Shown here: positions 1 through 6,398 of the stretch, in pieces
How positions within the stretch are numbered: the stretch's first letter is position 1
Layout of the letters: each line of letters starts with the position of its first letter
Source of the DNA: an uncultured Flavobacteriales bacterium
GTDB taxonomy: Bacteria > Bacteroidota > Bacteroidia > Flavobacteriales > BACL11
Direction of reading: 5' to 3'
NCBI GenBank assembly: GCA_913052655.1
Contig: CAJXFN010000079.1
Span: 1-6,398 of the forward strand
Length of the DNA stretch: 6,398 nt
Made by a program: the position numbers and the translations under genes
The notes under the pieces: generated by a model
What the model saw: only the letters and a program-made list of their open reading frames with translations
What the model was told of the DNA's origin: nothing
Database searches by the model: none

Positions 1-5
1 TTTTG

Positions 6-13
6 CAAAGATA
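6..13 (-). promoter_or_regulatory. Possible leftward Bacteroidota -7 promoter element
   Basis: Read on the minus strand, this stretch is TATCTTTG, followed by CAAAA. It is an exact match to the TAnnTTTG -7 element of Bacteroidota housekeeping promoters. It would drive a leftward gene lying outside the window, divergent from the isomerase gene. I see no TTTG -33 element at the expected 19-21 bases upstream on that strand, so the call rests on one short motif. On the + strand, 31-38 (ATATTTTG) and 39-46 (TAATTTCG) are only imperfect -7 matches without a well-spaced -33, so the isomerase promoter is not resolved. Confidence 0.28.
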
Positions 14-73
14 GGAATTCTTTTATCCTAATATTTTGTAATTTCGGCTTCTTTAAAAAAACATATTTATAAA

Positions 74-1063
74 ATGAAAATGAACGACTATATTAGTGAT
101 TTTACCAATCATTTAACAGAAGCAATGGAAATAGGAGATTCCTCCGAGTTTGTTAATACAGACAAGAAATTTAAAAATATTTTAATCTGTGGCTTAGGAG
201 GATCTGGTATTGGAGGGACTATTTTAAATGATATTGTTTCTCTTGATATAGACATTCCAATTTCATCTACAAAGGATTACAGCATACCTAATTTTGTAAA
301 TGAGAATACTTTAGTTATCGCATCATCATATTCAGGAAATACAGAGGAAACTATTTCCGCATTACAGATATGTATACAAAGAAAAGCGGAAATTTGTATT
401 ATAACCTCTGGTGGAAAATTAAAAGACATAGCGATTAAAAATAATTTTAATCATATTATTATACCTGGAGGCCACCCACCTAGAGCTATGTTTGGATATG
501 CTTTTACAGAGCTTTTTTATGCGTTGAATATTTATGGAATTATAGATAATTCTTTTCAAAGTGATTTTAAAAAGGCTATTCAAATCTTAAACACAGAAAA
601 ACAAAATATACAAAAACAATCGATTTTATTAGCAGAAAAAATGTATAAGCAAACTCCGGTAATCTATGTCGCTAAAGGTTTTGAGGGAGTGGCGGTTCGT
701 TTTAGACAACAATTAAATGAAAATAGTAAAATGTTGGGTTGGCATAATGTAGTTCCCGAGATGAATCACAATGAACTTCTAGGTTGGAGAACAAATGTGG
801 AAAACTTAGCGGTTATTTACTTCCGCAATAAGTCGGACTTCAAAAGAAATCAAGTTAGAATGGACATTAATAAAAAGATTATTTCCAAATATACATCAAA
901 CATTTCTGAGGTATGGAGTGTTGGAGATTCTGTTATTGAAAACACATTATATCATATTAATCTAGGAGACTGGATAAGTTGGTATTTATCAGAAATGAAT
1001 AATGTTGATGCAATTGAAATTGATGTAATTAACTATTTAAAAGGAGAATTATCAAAAATTTAA
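74..1063 (+). CDS. Bifunctional phosphoglucose/phosphomannose isomerase (SIS domain)
   Basis: This cytoplasmic enzyme should interconvert fructose-6-phosphate with glucose-6-phosphate and with mannose-6-phosphate, linking glycolysis to mannose-derived sugar nucleotide supply. The N-terminal SIS half shows GLGGSGIGG (residues 40-48), SSYSGNTEET (84-93), TSGGKL (111-116) and PPRAMFGY (135-142). The C-terminal half carries the family hallmark region 216-238, which includes ENSKMLGW and PEMNHNELLGW. Glu216 and His232 are 16 residues apart, as are the catalytic Glu and His described for the archaeal-type PGI/PMI enzymes, so they are the likely active-site pair. The length of 329 residues is normal for the family and nothing is missing. 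The start is ATG at 74; ATG at 80 (residue 3) is a near-equivalent alternative, and neither has a Shine-Dalgarno sequence. The stop overlaps the lipB start as TAATG, suggesting translational coupling. It is clearly not the classical glycolytic Pgi fold family. The exact preference for glucose versus mannose substrates is inferred from the family. Confidence 0.93.
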   Translation: MKMNDYISDFTNHLTEAMEIGDSSEFVNTDKKFKNILICGLGGSGIGGTILNDIVSLDIDIPISSTKDYSIPNFVNENTLVIASSYSGNTEETISALQICIQRKAEICIITSGGKLKDIAIKNNFNHIIIPGGHPPRAMFGYAFTELFYALNIYGIIDNSFQSDFKKAIQILNTEKQNIQKQSILLAEKMYKQTPVIYVAKGFEGVAVRFRQQLNENSKMLGWHNVVPEMNHNELLGWRTNVENLAVIYFRNKSDFKRNQVRMDINKKIISKYTSNISEVWSVGDSVIENTLYHINLGDWISWYLSEMNNVDAIEIDVINYLKGELSKI

Positions 1064-1758
1064 TGAACAAAAAAGTAATATTTGAAGATTTAGGACTGAT
1101 AGATTATAAAAAATGCTGGGATTATCAGGAGGAAATTTTTGCAAAAACTATTGAAATAAAAACTAAAAATAGAAAAGAAAATAGATGTATTGAAACCAAA
1201 AACACACTTATTTTTTGTGAACACCCCCACGTATATACCCTAGGTAAAAGTGGAGATGAAAAAAATTTATTAGTAAATGCAGAATATTTAAAAAAAGTGG
1301 GAGCTTCATTTTATAAAATTAACCGAGGAGGAGATGTTACTTATCATGGCCCAGGACAAATTGTGGGTTATCCAATTTTAGATCTAGAAAATTTTTTTAC
1401 CGATATTCACAAATATCTTAGGTTATTAGAGGAGGCGGTAATTCTTACTTTAAAAGAATATGGATTAAACGGAGAGAGATCTGAGGGTGAAACTGGTGTC
1501 TGGCTTGATGTTGGCTCTACGAAAGCAAGAAAAATTTGTGCTCTTGGGGTAAAAACAAGTAGATGGGTTAGTATGCACGGCTTTGCATTTAATGTAAATT
1601 CAGATTTATCCTATTTTGGGAATATTGTGCCATGTGGAATTATAGATAAACAAGTTACCTCTCTAGAAAAAGAGCTAAAAAAAGAAATGGACATGTGGGA
1701 GGTCAAGAACAAACTTAAAATACATTTAGTTAATCTGTTTGAAATGGATTTGGTTTGA
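1063..1758 (+). CDS. lipB: Octanoyl-[acyl carrier protein]:protein N-octanoyltransferase LipB
   Basis: LipB moves the octanoyl group from acyl carrier protein onto lipoyl-domain lysines (pyruvate and 2-oxoglutarate dehydrogenase E2, glycine cleavage H protein). This is the first step of lipoate synthesis, before sulfur insertion by LipA. Visible signatures are CEHPHVYTLGKSG (residues 52-64), the family motif RGGDVTYHGPGQ (88-99) followed by YPILDL, and ARKICALGVK (155-164) with the catalytic lysine at 157. MHGFAFNVN (171-179) and IVPCGI (188-193) follow, with the acyl-thioester cysteine at 191. Both catalytic residues are present and the 231-residue length is normal, so the enzyme should be active. 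The ATG shares its A with the isomerase TAA stop, so it is probably cotranslated. It ends in TGA, unlike the TAA stops of the other complete genes here. The same reading frame continues past this stop into a serine hydrolase remnant. Confidence 0.96.
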   Translation: MNKKVIFEDLGLIDYKKCWDYQEEIFAKTIEIKTKNRKENRCIETKNTLIFCEHPHVYTLGKSGDEKNLLVNAEYLKKVGASFYKINRGGDVTYHGPGQIVGYPILDLENFFTDIHKYLRLLEEAVILTLKEYGLNGERSEGETGVWLDVGSTKARKICALGVKTSRWVSMHGFAFNVNSDLSYFGNIVPCGIIDKQVTSLEKELKKEMDMWEVKNKLKIHLVNLFEMDLV

Positions 1759-1980
1759 TTTGAAAAAAACACCAATTATGGTTATCAATTTTGGATTGCA
1801 GAAAGACAAAACCTTAAGTTGTTTTATGCAAGAGGTTTGTGGGGTCAGTATGTAATATGTGTTCCAGAAATAGACATGATTATTGTCCGCTTAGGAAGAA
1901 AATACGGAAGACGTTTACAAGATGGACACCGTCATGATTTTTATAAATTTGTAGACGCCGCTTTAGAAATGTATAACTAA
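1759..1980 (+). pseudogene. 3' remnant of a class C beta-lactamase-like serine hydrolase
   Basis: Translating from just after the lipB TGA gives 73 codons without a stop, ending in TAA at 1978-1980. The peptide contains NYGYQFWIAE, FYARGLWGQYV, VPEIDMIIVRLG and DFYKFVDAALEMY. This pattern resembles the C-terminus of Bacteroidota serine hydrolases of the beta-lactamase/penicillin-binding-protein class C type. In those proteins the ARGxxGQ segment lies in the area of the third (KTG/HTG-like) active-site motif. The SxxK and YxN motifs, the signal peptide and several hundred residues expected upstream are absent. There is no credible start codon or leader between the lipB stop and the first conserved residues, so this is best read as the tail left by a deletion, not as a small gene. 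The frame is the same as lipB. The seven bases TTTGAAA occur at 1738-1744 and again at 1759-1765, a possible junction microhomology. Family assignment is from pattern recognition only. Confidence 0.75.
1944..1951 (+). promoter_or_regulatory. Weak candidate -7 element ahead of the exported protein gene
   Basis: TAAATTTG matches TAnnTTTG exactly and lies 38 bases before the ATG at 1990, inside the serine hydrolase remnant. No TTTG -33 element occurs at the expected distance. An eight-base match with two free positions can arise by chance in AT-rich DNA. It is recorded because the gene downstream is separated from lipB by a decayed gene and may need its own promoter. Confidence 0.2.
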
Positions 1981-1989
1981 AACCTATAT

Positions 1990-3009
1990 ATGATGAAAAA
2001 TCTGATTAAAATTATAATTCTATTATTAATAGCTAATAATTTACAAGCTCAAAAAACACAAACAGACAATTCAGGGTTAATTATTAAATTGAAAGACTTA
2101 TACTATAGTTATGAAATTAATAGAGAAATAGACGAGCAAAACGAGTTTCTTAAGCTAAGTTTTATGAATAATCAAGAAGACGACATAATACAAAGTTTTC
2201 AATCATACACAGACTATTGTAAATCCATTAAAACGGACGGCATTAAAGACGACTCTCTTAGATTCTATTTGCAAAATTATATAAACTGGTTGATAGAGCT
2301 AAATATATCGATTATTGATAAAACTAAAGATAGTAATGATGTTAATAAGACAAAACAAAACTTTTATAAAAAAAGAGACCAATATTACACATACCTATAT
2401 AGTGAGTATGCTACTCAAAAATTTATTAAAATTAGTGAAGATTATTATTGGGAAAATATTGACAAGAACAATTACATCTCAGCAAAAGAATACTTAATTT
2501 ATAATAGTCTAAAAACAACTAATATTAAAAACGCGGTTAAATTTTTAGATTCAATATCATTATTTATATCAGATTTTCAAGAATACTCCATTTATCAAAT
2601 TGAAATTGCTGACCAACAGATTATTAATGATAATGAATTTGGGGTAGACGAAGATGGTTTGTTAATCGGAGAAAAAGTTGCCTTAGAAAAATATTTAGAA
2701 TTATTAGAAAAGAAAGAGTATTCTTTATACTTATTTGAAGCTTGGAGAAAATGGAGAAGTGTATATCAATATCAAAATGGCTCATCAAAGTTCTCATTTA
2801 TTAATAATGATTTATTTAATAGCAAAAGGAAAGAAATTTCATTTTTTATTTTAGATTTTATTAAAAATAATCCACAAGATGATTTAGCAATAAATCAATT
2901 TTTACTTTTTGCTACACAAGAAAATATATTAAGGTTTGGGCCATATGATTATGGTAACCAAAACGCTATAGAAATGTATAATTTGTTTCCAGAAAAATAT
3001 GATTTTTAA
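1990..3009 (+). CDS. Exported protein of unknown function
   Basis: I do not recognise this 339-residue protein. Residues 1-20 form a clear Sec signal peptide: Lys3 and Lys7, a hydrophobic core at about 5-15, and NLQA before Gln21, which fits signal peptidase I cleavage after Ala20. No lipobox cysteine is present, and the only cysteine is at 77, so a soluble periplasmic or secreted protein is likely. The mature part has no further obvious membrane segment, no tandem repeat and no C-terminal sorting domain. It is rich in Tyr, Asn, Lys, Asp/Glu and Ile and looks largely helical, with aromatic clusters such as QYYTYLYSEY (131-140) and AWRKWRSVYQY (251-261). ATG at 1990 or at 1993 are both possible starts and both keep the signal peptide. 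It begins 9 bases after the hydrolase remnant and its TAA overlaps the exonuclease ATG as TAATG, which suggests cotranslation. The intact frame, signal peptide and coupling support a real gene; the function is unknown. Confidence 0.8.
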   Translation: MMKNLIKIIILLLIANNLQAQKTQTDNSGLIIKLKDLYYSYEINREIDEQNEFLKLSFMNNQEDDIIQSFQSYTDYCKSIKTDGIKDDSLRFYLQNYINWLIELNISIIDKTKDSNDVNKTKQNFYKKRDQYYTYLYSEYATQKFIKISEDYYWENIDKNNYISAKEYLIYNSLKTTNIKNAVKFLDSISLFISDFQEYSIYQIEIADQQIINDNEFGVDEDGLLIGEKVALEKYLELLEKKEYSLYLFEAWRKWRSVYQYQNGSSKFSFINNDLFNSKRKEISFFILDFIKNNPQDDLAINQFLLFATQENILRFGPYDYGNQNAIEMYNLFPEKYDF

Positions 3010-3728
3010 TGTTATCCGATTTAAAATTAAATAAAGTCCTTTTTCTAGATATAGAGACTGTTCCTATAAAATATAATTTTAAGGAGCTTTCTCCAGTATT
3101 TCAAAAGCTTTGGGAAGAAAAAACATCTTGGCAAAGAAAGGATGAATTCACAGCTTCTGAATTTTATAAAAAGAAAGCGGGTTTGATGGCAGAATTTTCA
3201 AAAGTAGTTTGTATATCTGTAGGATACTTATTTACAGAAAAAGGAGAAAATCATTTTCGAATTAAATCCTTTTATGGGGATGAAGAAAAAGAATTACTGT
3301 CAGAATTCATTCTTCTTTTAAACAAAGAGTTTAACACAAAAAAACATCAGTTATGTGCTCATAATGGCAAGGAATTTGATTTTCCATTTTTATCAAAAAG
3401 AATATTAATAAACGATTTAAAACTTCCAAAACTTTTAAATATTGCGGGTAAGAAACCATGGGAATTAAATCATTTAGACACAATGGATTTGTGGAGGTTT
3501 GGAGACTACAAAAATTACACTTCTATAAAATTACTCTCTGAACTTTTTAATATCCCAACACCAAAGGATGATATCGATGGAAGTCAAGTTTCTAGAGTGT
3601 ATTGGGAAGAAAAAGATTTGGAAAGAATAAAAATTTATTGTCAAAAAGACACCATTACTGTTGCACAATTACTTTTAAAATACAAAGGAGAAGACCTTAT
3701 AAAAGAAGAAAACATTGAGTTTGTATAA
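3009..3728 (+). CDS. Predicted 3'-5' exonuclease, DnaQ-like / PolB-exonuclease family
   Basis: This is a stand-alone RNase H-fold exonuclease domain of the DEDD superfamily, of the type annotated as a predicted 3'-5' exonuclease related to the proofreading domain of family B DNA polymerases. Exo I is FLDIETVP (residues 12-19), with metal ligands Asp14 and Glu16. Exo II is HNGKEFDFPFL (118-128), with Asp124. LDTMDLW (156-162) follows, and Exo III is IYCQKDTITVAQLL (209-222), with Asp214. All four acidic residues are present, so an active metal-dependent nuclease is expected. The tyrosine at 210, four residues before the last Asp, points to the DEDDy subtype. At 239 residues it has no polymerase domain. 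The physiological substrate (DNA repair intermediates or RNA) cannot be told from sequence. The ATG overlaps the stop of the exported-protein gene. A short gap with a possible promoter separates it from the ABC gene. Confidence 0.88.
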   Translation: MLSDLKLNKVLFLDIETVPIKYNFKELSPVFQKLWEEKTSWQRKDEFTASEFYKKKAGLMAEFSKVVCISVGYLFTEKGENHFRIKSFYGDEEKELLSEFILLLNKEFNTKKHQLCAHNGKEFDFPFLSKRILINDLKLPKLLNIAGKKPWELNHLDTMDLWRFGDYKNYTSIKLLSELFNIPTPKDDIDGSQVSRVYWEEKDLERIKIYCQKDTITVAQLLLKYKGEDLIKEENIEFV

Positions 3729-3751
3729 CTGAGAAAGAAAAACTATTTTTA
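3720..3751 (+). promoter_or_regulatory. Candidate Bacteroidota promoter for the ABC ATPase gene
   Basis: TTTG at 3720-3723 and TATTTTTA at 3744-3751 are separated by 20 bases. This matches the Bacteroidota arrangement of a TTTG -33 box, a 19-21 base spacer and a TAnnTTTG -7 box, with one mismatch (A for G at the last base). Transcription would start a few bases downstream, leaving a leader of roughly 15 bases before the ATG at 3772. The -33 box overlaps the last codons of the exonuclease gene. The only sizeable gap between intact, uninterrupted genes in the window lies here, which makes a promoter plausible. No terminator hairpin is visible in the gap, so read-through from upstream is also likely. 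Confidence 0.42.
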
Positions 3752-3771
3752 TACGCTTAAAATTTAATATC

Positions 3772-5571
3772 ATGGCAAATAAATTGTTGGAGTTTAAAAA
3801 CTTGGTAACTGAGTTTAAAACCGAAGGAAAGTCAGTAAAAGCGGTTAAAGGTGTTAGTTTCGAATTAAATAAGGGGGAAACTATTGGAATTGTCGGCGAA
3901 TCAGGCTCTGGTAAATCTGTAACTTCTCTTTCAGCCATGAGATTAATCCCTGATCCACCAGGAGAAATTACGGGAGGGGAAATTATTTTCCATAGAAATG
4001 ATGGCTTGGAAATAGATTTGTTGTCTATTTCTGAGGAAGAAATGAGAGCATACAGAGGAAATGATATTGCAATGATTTTCCAAGAACCAATGACTTCCTT
4101 AAATCCTGTTTTTACATGTGGAGATCAGGTAGTAGAAGCAATTATACTTCACCAAAAAGTAAGTAAAAAAGAAGCAAAGGAAATTACCATTAAGTTGCTC
4201 GAAGAAGTTCAGCTTCCTGACCCAGAAAGAATTTATTCAACCTACCCACACCAAATTTCAGGAGGTCAAAAACAAAGGGTAATGATCGCTATGGCTATGA
4301 GTTGTCAGCCATCTGTGTTAATTGCAGATGAGCCAACTACCGCATTAGACGTAACGGTTCAAAAAACAATATTGGAGCTTATGCAAAAACTCCAGAAGGA
4401 AAGAGATATGGGAATTATGTTTATTACACATGATTTAGGAGTTATTGCGGAATTAGCGGATAAGGTGGTTGTGATGTATAAAGGAGATATTGTGGAGCAA
4501 GGAAATGTTTGGGACATCTTTACTAATCCAAAACATCCATATACTAAAGGATTATTAGCTTGTCGCCCTCCATTAGACAAAAGATATACTTTCTTGCCGA
4601 CGGTTTCTGATTTTATGAAAGTAGATGACAATGGTAATATTATTGATAACGGTATCTCTGTATCAGAATTTACTAAAGATTTAGCTATACCAGATAGTGA
4701 TAGAAAAGCTAAGCAAGAAAAATTATTTGCAAAAGAACCAATTTTACAGGTAAAGAATTTAAAAACACATTTTGCTATTAGGAACGGATTTTTCGGGGGA
4801 GTTACAGGATATGTAAAAGCTGTAGATGATGTTACTTTTGACGTGTATCCTGGAGAAACTCTAGGACTTGTAGGCGAAAGTGGTTGCGGTAAAACAACTA
4901 CAGGAAGAACCATTTTAAGGCTGGAGGAGCCAACCGAGGGACAAATGATTTACAAAGGCAAGGATATTGCAACAATGAATGCGGAAGAATTAAGATCATT
5001 TCGTAAAGAAGTACAAATTATCTTTCAAGACCCATATTCTTCATTAAACCCAAGAATGACAATCGGTAATGCGATAATGGAACCTATGCAAGTTCATGAT
5101 ATTCTAGAAAATGATGAGCAGAGAAAAAAGAGAGTGGAAGAACTATTAGAACGAGTAAGTCTAAACCCGTCACATTTCTATAGATATCCACACGAGTTTT
5201 CTGGCGGGCAAAGACAAAGAATTGGCATTGCTAGAGCTCTAGCTGTAAATCCTAAATTTATTATTTGTGATGAATCGGTTTCTGCATTAGACGTTTCAGT
5301 ACAAGCCCAAGTTTTAAATTTATTAAATGAGTTAAAGGAAGAATTTGGACTTACCTATATTTTTATATCTCACGACCTGTCTGTAGTAAAATACATGAGT
5401 GATAGAATGGTAGTAATGCAAGAGGGTAAGATTGAAGAAATGGGAGAGGCTGATAAGATATACAATAAACCAGAAACTCGTTATACTCAAAAATTAATTG
5501 ATGCAATACCTGAGGGGAAGATAGAAGATATAAAAAAACACCTAGAAAACAAGGGAATTAAAGTTGGTTAA
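3772..5571 (+). CDS. ABC transporter ATP-binding protein with two fused ATPase domains (oligopeptide/dipeptide type)
   Basis: This is a tandem ATPase that would power uptake of peptides or similar solutes through a pair of inner-membrane permeases (DppD-DppF fusion or YejF/GsiA-like). Domain 1 has Walker A GESGSGKS (residues 42-49), Q-loop Gln104, signature ISGGQ (162-166), Walker B VLIADEP (182-188) and switch His220. Domain 2 has Walker A GESGCGKT (368-375), Q-loop Gln419, signature FSGGQ (476-480), Walker B FIICDES (496-502) and switch His534. Each domain is followed by the C-terminal motif typical of oligopeptide/dipeptide ATPases, NPKHPYTKGLL (252-262) and NKPETRYTQKLI (565-576). A linker of about 50 residues (271-322) joins them. 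Both sites look catalytically complete; the second Walker B has Ser instead of the usual Pro after DE. At 599 residues the length is normal for this fusion. No permease or binding protein is in the window. The transported substrate is inferred only at family level. The flavoprotein ATG follows the stop directly. Confidence 0.93.
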   Translation: MANKLLEFKNLVTEFKTEGKSVKAVKGVSFELNKGETIGIVGESGSGKSVTSLSAMRLIPDPPGEITGGEIIFHRNDGLEIDLLSISEEEMRAYRGNDIAMIFQEPMTSLNPVFTCGDQVVEAIILHQKVSKKEAKEITIKLLEEVQLPDPERIYSTYPHQISGGQKQRVMIAMAMSCQPSVLIADEPTTALDVTVQKTILELMQKLQKERDMGIMFITHDLGVIAELADKVVVMYKGDIVEQGNVWDIFTNPKHPYTKGLLACRPPLDKRYTFLPTVSDFMKVDDNGNIIDNGISVSEFTKDLAIPDSDRKAKQEKLFAKEPILQVKNLKTHFAIRNGFFGGVTGYVKAVDDVTFDVYPGETLGLVGESGCGKTTTGRTILRLEEPTEGQMIYKGKDIATMNAEELRSFRKEVQIIFQDPYSSLNPRMTIGNAIMEPMQVHDILENDEQRKKRVEELLERVSLNPSHFYRYPHEFSGGQRQRIGIARALAVNPKFIICDESVSALDVSVQAQVLNLLNELKEEFGLTYIFISHDLSVVKYMSDRMVVMQEGKIEEMGEADKIYNKPETRYTQKLIDAIPEGKIEDIKKHLENKGIKVG

Positions 5572-6398
5572 ATGAAAACTGCAATAATTGGCGGCGGAGC
5601 GTCGGGGTTTTTTGCAGCAATCAATACAAAAGAAAACTTCCCAAACTCGGAAGTTTCTATTTTTGAGAAATCAAGCAAACTACTGTCGAAAGTTTTGGTA
5701 TCTGGTGGAGGAAGATGTAATGTTACCAACTCCGAAAGATCTATTTCTAACTTTTCAAAATCTTATCCTAGAGGAGAGAAACAACTTAAAAAATTATTTG
5801 GTATTTTTAATAATCAAGATACTATAGAGTGGTTTGAAGACAGGGGTGTAGAAATTGTTGCAGAAGAAGATGGAAGAATGTTTCCAAAATCAAATACTTC
5901 CCAAACTATTTACAATTTATTTATATCTGAATCGGAAAAATTAGGAGTAAGGATAAATTTAAAATCATCTGTAACTTCATTAACACAAGAGGGTGAAAAA
6001 ATAAGTTTTCAAGTAAATGGACAGAAACTACTATTTGACAAAGTGATAGTATGTGCAGGAGGGTCTCCTAAATTAAGTGGATTAGAATGGCTAAAATTTT
6101 CAGGTCATAAAATTGAAGATCCAGTTCCCTCATTGTTTACATTTAAAATTCCCACCGAAAAGATAACACAACTAATGGGACTTTCTGTTCCAAGAGCATT
6201 GGTTTCTATTGAAGGAACAAAACTTAAAAATACAGGCCCATTATTAATTACTCACTGGGGATTTAGTGGTCCGGCGGTTTTAAAACTCTCTTCCTTTGGA
6301 GCTAGAATTCTTTCTGATAAAAAATATAATTTTAGGATAAGTATTTCTTGGTGTGGAGAAAATAATTTTGAAAAAGTAAAAGAGGAAATACAGAATAT
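5572..6398 (+). CDS. HI0933/YhiN-family NAD(P)/FAD-dependent oxidoreductase (partial, runs off right edge)
   Basis: 275 codons are visible without a stop, so the 3' end lies beyond the window; the family is usually around 400 residues. The N-terminus has the dinucleotide-binding motif IIGGGASGFFAAI (residues 5-17) for the FAD ADP moiety. The family signature VSGGGRCNVTN (43-53) follows, then EDGRMFPKSNTSQT (99-112), VIVCAGGSP (158-166) and ITHWGFSGPAVLKLS (226-240). These are the hallmarks of the HI0933-like flavoproteins, sometimes annotated as YhiN or BaiN-like or as an aminoacetone oxidase family. The substrate is not settled for the family, so only a flavin-dependent cytoplasmic redox role is claimed. 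The start is ATG at 5572, immediately after the ABC gene's TAA with no spacer. This suggests cotranscription and coupled translation, and the nucleotide-binding motif begins a few residues in, as expected for a correct start. Confidence 0.9.
   Translation, partial: MKTAIIGGGASGFFAAINTKENFPNSEVSIFEKSSKLLSKVLVSGGGRCNVTNSERSISNFSKSYPRGEKQLKKLFGIFNNQDTIEWFEDRGVEIVAEEDGRMFPKSNTSQTIYNLFISESEKLGVRINLKSSVTSLTQEGEKISFQVNGQKLLFDKVIVCAGGSPKLSGLEWLKFSGHKIEDPVPSLFTFKIPTEKITQLMGLSVPRALVSIEGTKLKNTGPLLITHWGFSGPAVLKLSSFGARILSDKKYNFRISISWCGENNFEKVKEEIQN

Noticed and set aside
1756..1758. TGA read as a sense codon (recoded genome or selenocysteine)
   Set aside because: Trp is encoded by TGG throughout, no in-frame TGA interrupts any other gene, LipB is already full length before this TGA, and no stem-loop resembling a selenocysteine element is apparent.
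2315..2497. 60-codon open frame inside the exported-protein gene
   Set aside because: It is an alternative frame of the longer gene with no start context and AT-driven composition.
3009..3728. Truncated family B DNA polymerase
   Set aside because: The protein contains only the exonuclease fold, with complete Exo I-III motifs and a normal end. Stand-alone proteins of this family are well known, so no truncation is needed.
3729..3771. Terminator in the exonuclease-ABC gap
   Set aside because: I could not find a GC-rich stem followed by a T run. The AT-rich partial symmetry around TTAAAATTTAA is too weak to call.
3675..3938. 87-codon minus-strand open frame across the exonuclease-ABC junction
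   Set aside because: It overlaps two real genes in antisense, has a low-complexity Phe-rich end and no supporting leader or homology.
4359..4913. 184-codon open frame on the minus strand inside the ABC gene
   Set aside because: It lies entirely antisense to a well-supported ATPase with all motifs intact, its protein shows no recognisable domain, and such shadows are common opposite conserved coding sequence.
5588..5827. 79-codon + strand open frame near the right end
   Set aside because: It is the +1 shadow of the HI0933 flavoprotein, whose own frame from 5572 carries the FAD-binding and family motifs and stays open to the window edge.

Overview
The window comes from a strongly AT-rich bacterium, most likely a member of the Bacteroidota (Flavobacteriales-like). 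The evidence is the protein types, an exported protein whose signal peptide ends in LQA-Q, start codons with AT-rich leaders and no clear Shine-Dalgarno sequence, and TAnnTTTG-type promoter elements. All recognisable genes lie on the + strand and are packed tightly. The window looks mostly like ordinary chromosomal housekeeping sequence. I see no CRISPR array, tRNA, rRNA, transposase or phage gene.

Layout. Bases 1-73 are a short leader, possibly shared with a leftward gene outside the window. Bases 74-1063 encode a bifunctional phosphoglucose/phosphomannose isomerase. Its stop overlaps the start of lipB (1063-1758, octanoyltransferase of lipoate synthesis) as TAATG. Directly after the lipB stop, 1759-1980 holds the last 73 codons of a class C beta-lactamase-like serine hydrolase. 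It has no start and no catalytic N-terminal part, so it is a gene remnant. Next comes an unrecognised exported protein (1990-3009), whose stop overlaps, again as TAATG, a DnaQ/PolB-like 3'-5' exonuclease (3009-3728). After a 43-base gap with a plausible promoter comes a 599-residue tandem-ATPase ABC protein of the oligopeptide/dipeptide type (3772-5571). A HI0933-family flavoprotein starts on the very next base (5572) and runs off the right edge.

How the genes fit together. The first block (isomerase, lipB, exported protein, exonuclease) could be one transcript, interrupted by the hydrolase remnant. The ABC protein and flavoprotein probably form a second unit or a sub-operon. The functions (sugar-phosphate interconversion, lipoylation, nucleic acid trimming, peptide uptake, redox) do not form an evident single pathway. 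The co-location looks like general operon packing rather than a dedicated system.

The two places most worth a second look are the serine hydrolase remnant, which sits in the same frame as lipB just past its TGA stop, and the unrecognised exported protein lodged between that scar and the exonuclease.
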